Shown here: positions 59,460-64,000 of the stretch, piece by piece
Position numbering within the stretch: position 1 is the first letter of the stretch
How the letters are laid out: the number at the start of each line of letters is the position of its first letter
Assembly: GCF_000149955.1 (NCBI RefSeq)
Contig: NC_030990.1
Location: 1,966,502-2,030,501 of the forward strand
Direction of reading: 5' to 3'
DNA: 64,000 bases
Origin: Fusarium oxysporum f. sp. lycopersici 4287
Lineage: Eukaryota > Ascomycota > Sordariomycetes > Hypocreales > Nectriaceae
Notes under the pieces: model-generated
Database searches by the model: none
Told to the model about the DNA's origin: nothing
The model's input: only the letters and a program-made list of their open reading frames with translations
Translations under genes and position numbers: made by a program

Positions 59460-62018
59460 AGATGCCGAGGATGAATTATGATAATTCTAAAACCATGGTT
59501 CGATTCGGGTTGCGTAGCATTTTAGACATACCCAAAAAGCATCCAATGTATTAAGAATGAACCAAGGTTTAAAATCAGTTGGGATATGGGCATGCCAAAT
59601 TTACCATGTCGATGCCTGGTTTATTTTTGGCGATATAAAAAGCTCATCATGCTGTCAGAACACTAGATTAGGGTAGTCAAACTGAGCAGAGTGTAGGATC
59701 AGCAGACATATAATTAGCTTCCATTGCCCTGGAAACATGCATTTACTTATCAATGCATTGAAAGAAACCTTGAACGCATTGGGGACGTTGAATAGTTCTG
59801 AGTCAATAGTTGTCTGACACGTTGGCGGACATTGACTTACCCGGCGCCAGAGGCAAGGAAAACGAAGTTGTGTTTTAAGCAAGGGGTGTGATCCAGAGTG
59901 GTTTCAGCTGGTGAATTACTTTGTGGTGGTGTTGCAGAAAGTTGTCCATATGAGACAGAAGCAAGAAAACACAACTGCCATTGCTTCCGATTGTGTATCT
60001 GTAGCTCATCATCTAGTTTGCACGCTGCTCTACTGGGCCATTATTATGTCTCGTATAACGCTGCTTAGTGGGTAAAGCTGGATCGATTCATCTACATCCA
60101 CAGCCCCACGACGGATTATTTCCAAGCTTCATTTCAGGGCTACATAGCTCTATCAAAATGAAGGGAATATGAGTTTAAAATAGTTCCATCATGCTCAAGA
60201 GCCACCCACTTATTATCACAATACGATAGGAATAAGGCTTAACGAGAGGTATGGTGCCAGATGCCACACCCAAGAATCCTTGCCTTGTTACCAGCCTCCT
60301 GAGTTTAGCGCGACTAGAGGTAAAAAGTAAATGGAGCAGCAACAACCGCCTCTTAATGCTAGATTTTATTGTCTACCTAAGAAGCCTAGCCCATTGCTTC
60401 TTGCAAGCCATAGCTTGACAAGGGTTAGTACTTCAACGGTCAGAAGTCGAGATCAGGAATTGAAGACCAAAGGTCAGCAGATGATGCAGATAACGCAGCG
60501 GCAAACTCTTCATGCAAGCCCCTCCTGCAGAAGCAAGAACATCTCGTATTGAACAGCATCAGCGCCTGCGACATTTCCAAGATCCATTGTTATGGACTGG
60601 GTGTAAATGAATTCCATGTGCGCCCGTGGTAGTTTCCTAGCAGGCTTGCGGCGCGAGAAACAGAAGCTCCACTTATCCCCTGGAAGCCAAGGCGAACCTA
60701 AACGTGGGATCAACTCTTCCCTCTCTCCTAATTCTCACCTCATCCTCCGCGAGAATTCTTAGCATTAGAGCTTCTGTGAGAGGAGGGGATACTTATCTTT
60801 GCATCGCTTTGCCTTGCCTTGCCTTGCAAACTGTCACTCGTTAAACACTGTTTCTTCATCTTCTCCTTTCTATTGTTTGTATTTCCCAGCACAGCCACCG
60901 TGCTATTCCTAATACACCGCCCAGTCGACTCTACAATCAACATAACCGTTCAATAATTACTTCGACTGACACTACGGTATTCGCACTCATTAATACCGCT
61001 TCCTTTTCTTATCTCGACTTGCTTCCGGGTTTTTCGCCAAGCTGCAGCAATCCGGCATCTCCCAACCATCTTGTGTGGCCTAGCTCTGCATTCCAGCCGT
61101 CGTCGACCTGGAGACACGATATCTGATTCCTCATTCTTCCCAACACGCCGCTCAAATACCTGACCGGAGAACACGGACGCGTACAGGACTGACGAGACAC
61201 GCAATTAAAGAGGCATCCCGTCACCCCACATTTCCGAAGTTGACAGGACTTGCGAGAAACTCACTGTTCAACGAAGAACTGCAAAGTCAATTGATCATTA
61301 CCGGTGACGAGATCACTTGATACAAGGACGAAGCTCGCCGATAATTAAACTCTGGGTTGCACCTCTCAAGTTCATTGGTTCCTGAATCAGTACGGTGGCG
61401 CACTCTACTACCCGTGGCTGCGATACGTACCACAGTCGTACACCTTGAAACCGCTTGGTATGTCTTTTCTTACACTTCTTGGGTACAACATATGATACTG
61501 AATTGCTCTGGTTATGCAATTTATTTTCATATGGCCCTTGTCCGCTCTTTTTTCCCACCACTCTATCCATTACGACACTGTTATTTCGGTTGATGATTTG
61601 TTGTTTGCCGTCATCCCACCCGATACCCATGCAAACCAAGTGCTTCAGGTACCGCATTACAATAAAAATAGTGAACTAACCACATTAGGCTAGTGGCTAG
61701 ATCCTCGAAATCCAATGCACGTCGAGAGAACGGGCATCGCCATCGCTAGCAATTTCCCCCATACGTGCTGCAGTAGCATTGCCTGTTGTTCAACTTAAAT
61801 CTTTCAAACTACGACTTTCCACCTCGATTACATACATTCACCGACTCTTCTTCCCACAATCTCGACCACGGACAAACTCCACGACTACAGAGAGCCTAAT
61901 TTCTCATTTTCGGGTTTTTGGTCAGACGATATCTCTCCTCGATTCGCATCACTCCCGCTCTCGACCGTTTGAAAACGCGATTCTTCGCCCCTTGATATGG
62001 CCCACACTTAATCCTGAG
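59460..62018. other. Intergenic region and long RAX2 leader
   Basis: 2.5 kb without a gene I can support. A TTGCC tandem (60809-60828) and pyrimidine-rich tracts start near 60720, consistent with a RAX2 promoter and long leader. A minus-strand frame at 60510-60713 is somewhat protein-like but unsupported. Confidence 0.5.
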
Positions 62019-62135
62019 ATGCAGGCACGAATAAATTCAATTCCGACGACCACGGCATTTGACTTCCCTGAGCAGGGACACGATACGGATTCAGAGGCCG
62101 GACACACCATTTTGATATTAGGTGACGATTTATAG
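62019..62135 (+). promoter_or_regulatory. Upstream ORF in the RAX2 leader
   Basis: ATG at 62019 opens 38 codons (MQARINSIPTTTAFDFPEQG...GDDL) and stops with TAG at 62133-62135, two bases before the RAX2 ATG at 62138. If the leader includes it, ribosomes would end there and would have to re-initiate, so RAX2 may be translationally restrained. Peptide conservation is unknown. Confidence 0.5.
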
Positions 62136-62137
62136 TT

Positions 62138-64000
62138 ATGCGATTACCTTTCCAACGGCGTAGCCCATCGGCACGCCAAAGCCACAGCCTAGGTCCCGTT
62201 CTGGGTCCCAGCCTGGCGGTTTTAGCAGCTCTGGCGCCATCTCTCATACATGCCATAACATTCAATCCTGTGCCGTCGCCAAATCTAGACTTCTCTAACC
62301 TGGGCAGGATCGGCATAGTTGGAGATTATGATGGAATTTCACTTTATGAATACGAGGAACAAAAAGAGAGCGCTCGCAGCTCCAACGGTAGCGAGTCACT
62401 TCTGGCACCGATGCCCAACGGCGCGTTCGCTTCGATATTATCCACCGATGCGTCGATTAGAGCCATGTGCTCGTTCCAGCTCAGTAACGGAGATATGCAA
62501 GGAGTGGTAATTGGCGGTAATTTCACGAGCCTGGATGGGACGCAGTCAAAGGCAGTTGCTCTCTTCAACCCAAACACGACCGAGATCACCCCTTTGGACG
62601 GAATTGAGGGCGAGGTCAACGCTCTATATTGCGACCAGGAACGAGACACGGTCTATGTGGGTGGCAATTTCAAAGGCGCCAACTCTACGAATGCCATTGC
62701 CTGGGTTGGTACGGATGGATGGACAAATTTGCCGTTTGCTGGCTTCAATGGCCCTGTAAAGGCCATCACAAAAGCTTCTAACGGACACATAATTTTCGGC
62801 GGAACCTTTACAGGTCTTGGAAACTCGAGTACGCCCAACGGCTCCTCAAGCCAGGTCATCAATCTATCGACAGCTAACATTACGGACGAAAATGGATCCT
62901 CTGGCACCGATCCCAAGGACATCGTATGCCCCGGTTCTTCTTCGACTCCTTGGTTATTGCAAGACGACACGCCAGGGTACTGGGAAGCGGATTTTTCTTT
63001 TGGGTTTGCGCCTACCAAGCTCAGACTTCGGAACACGCGCCAGGAGGGTCGTGGCACCAAGACCTTTCGCTTCCTTGCGTATCCTATCAACGGAATCATG
63101 AACTTGACCTACGTCGATCCTGAGAGTGGTAACAACGTCACCTGTACTAGCGAGTGCCCACTCCGCGACGATGAAGATTACCAGGATTTCACATTTGTCA
63201 ACCGCGTCGGCATGAATAAGTTTCGCATTGCTATTTCCGATTGGTATGGCAGTGGAGGTGGTCTGGAGAGTATCGAGCTGTTCCAGAGCGACATCTTTGC
63301 CTATGCTATTACTGACTTCAACGAGCCCAAATGTGGTGGAGTTAAGAACCCAGCTTCGGCTACGCACACTGGGCCTTGGAAGGTTTCTCCCTCACTAGAG
63401 AGCAGCTCCGAGTATCTGACTGCCGAGCTCAACGGTGACGATGACCCAGAAAAGGTATCTGTTACATTCTTTCCCAACATCATGGAATCTGGAAACTATT
63501 CTGTCAACATCTACACCCCAGGCTGTCAAGCTGATGACACCTGTGCGACTCGAGGCCGCGTTAATATTACCGGAGTCATGTCAGGTGATAATGATAAGGA
63601 TACTAATTTTACATCGACTTTATATCAAACAAACGATTTTGATAAGTACGATCAGATATATTTCGGATACATTGAGAAGAGCTCGGGTTCATTCACCCCC
63701 TCTGTCACTCTCCGCCCACTTGCAGGTCAAGATGTCAACACCCTTACAATTGTCGCTCAGAGGGTTGAATTCACTCTTACCAACTCTACTGGTGGCCTCA
63801 ACGGTCTCTTCGACTTCGATCCTGAGCAAGCAGTAGTCAATGCCACCAGTATTGTGAACTCCCCTATCAATAAACTTGGCGCAAGTTTTGATAGGGCCTC
63901 AGGTGTAGGCGTTTTGGTCACGGATAGTAATACTACCTACGTTGGTGGTAACTTCACCTCCAAGGATCACGACAACATCCTCGCTATTATCGAAAATGAC
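62138..64000 (+). CDS. RAX2: Cortical polarity landmark protein Rax2, N-terminal 621 codons (cut by the window end)
   Basis: ATG at 62138 opens an uninterrupted frame to the last base. A basic N-terminus (MRLPFQRRSPSARQSHSLGP) leads to a signal-anchor-like hydrophobic stretch (LAVLAALAPSLIHA). The ectodomain then shows repeated beta-propeller units with the Rax2 motif VGGNF: GVVIGGNFTSLDG, VYVGGNFKGANS, IIFGGTFTGLGNSS and TYVGGNFTSKDHDN. A Rax2 C2-like part lies between (TPWLLQDDTPGYWEADFSFG, LFQSDIFAYAITDFNEPKCG). There are many NxS/T glycosylation sites. Yeast Rax2 is a type I membrane protein that marks old division sites; in filamentous fungi it steers hyphal growth. The full protein is usually about 1200 aa, so the transmembrane segment and tail lie beyond the window. 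Confidence 0.94.
   Translation, partial: MRLPFQRRSPSARQSHSLGPVLGPSLAVLAALAPSLIHAITFNPVPSPNLDFSNLGRIGIVGDYDGISLYEYEEQKESARSSNGSESLLAPMPNGAFASILSTDASIRAMCSFQLSNGDMQGVVIGGNFTSLDGTQSKAVALFNPNTTEITPLDGIEGEVNALYCDQERDTVYVGGNFKGANSTNAIAWVGTDGWTNLPFAGFNGPVKAITKASNGHIIFGGTFTGLGNSSTPNGSSSQVINLSTANITDENGSSGTDPKDIVCPGSSSTPWLLQDDTPGYWEADFSFGFAPTKLRLRNTRQEGRGTKTFRFLAYPINGIMNLTYVDPESGNNVTCTSECPLRDDEDYQDFTFVNRVGMNKFRIAISDWYGSGGGLESIELFQSDIFAYAITDFNEPKCGGVKNPASATHTGPWKVSPSLESSSEYLTAELNGDDDPEKVSVTFFPNIMESGNYSVNIYTPGCQADDTCATRGRVNITGVMSGDNDKDTNFTSTLYQTNDFDKYDQIYFGYIEKSSGSFTPSVTLRPLAGQDVNTLTIVAQRVEFTLTNSTGGLNGLFDFDPEQAVVNATSIVNSPINKLGASFDRASGVGVLVTDSNTTYVGGNFTSKDHDNILAIIEND

Noticed and set aside
60510..60713. 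Minus-strand frame with a protein-like end (MDLGNVAGADAVQYEMFLLL)
   Set aside because: No ATG start, no upstream exon with signals, and no known family; possibly a relic.
1..64000. CRISPR arrays, prokaryotic operons, biosynthetic gene cluster
   Set aside because: No direct repeats with spacers; all genes are intron-containing or eukaryotic in type; no PKS, NRPS, terpene synthase or P450 core genes were seen.

Overview
This window is nuclear DNA from a filamentous ascomycete. Short introns of about 50-80 bp with GTAWGT-type donors and CTRAC-type branch sites, the gene content (Rcr-type wall protein, Zn2Cys6 regulator, ARPC2, DIP2, RAX2, 3-hydroxyanthranilate dioxygenase) and the wide gaps between genes point to a Sordariomycete. 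A Fusarium-like Hypocrealean is most likely, but this is inferred from protein style, not from a database match. Sixteen protein genes are complete and intact, one reads through only if a one-base frameshift is allowed for, one (RAX2) runs off the right edge, and three stretches look like decayed genes.

Layout. 1-4.4 kb: three coding relics around a small Rcr-type membrane protein. 4.5-13.3 kb: a Cys-rich fibroin-3-like membrane protein, a STIMATE-family vacuolar membrane protein, a mitoribosomal SOD-fold protein and a SAM-PH polarity-type protein. 13.3-24.1 kb: almost 11 kb with no gene I can support, ending in a 621-nt leader without any ATG in front of a PRO1-type C6 transcription factor. 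26-31 kb: a 283-bp MITE and a Cys-rich single-pass receptor-like protein with a frameshift in its signal peptide. 31.5-35.3 kb: a large F-box/beta-propeller protein ending in a CaaX box. 35.3-43 kb: gene-poor, with two unrecognised, tail-to-tail spliced genes. 43-64 kb: a dense housekeeping block (ERD1, a disordered protein, a peroxisomal-type CoA diphosphatase, a Ctr copper transporter, BNA1, a FAHD1-type hydrolase, DIP2/UTP12, ARC35/ARPC2, LCL3, and the 5' part of RAX2).

Functional themes. Several genes concern the cell surface and polarity: the Rcr-like protein, SAM-PH protein, ARPC2 (actin branching), RAX2 (cortical landmark) and the receptor-like protein. Others concern organelle membranes and metabolism: STIMATE, ERD1, Ctr, CoA diphosphatase, BNA1, FAHD1 and LCL3. 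Fungal genes are not in operons, so neighbours share at most a divergent promoter (DIP2/ARC35, Ctr/BNA1, STIMATE/mS42). Exon structures were built by hand from splice signals and phase; every multi-exon model given here closes in frame, apart from the frameshifted receptor gene.
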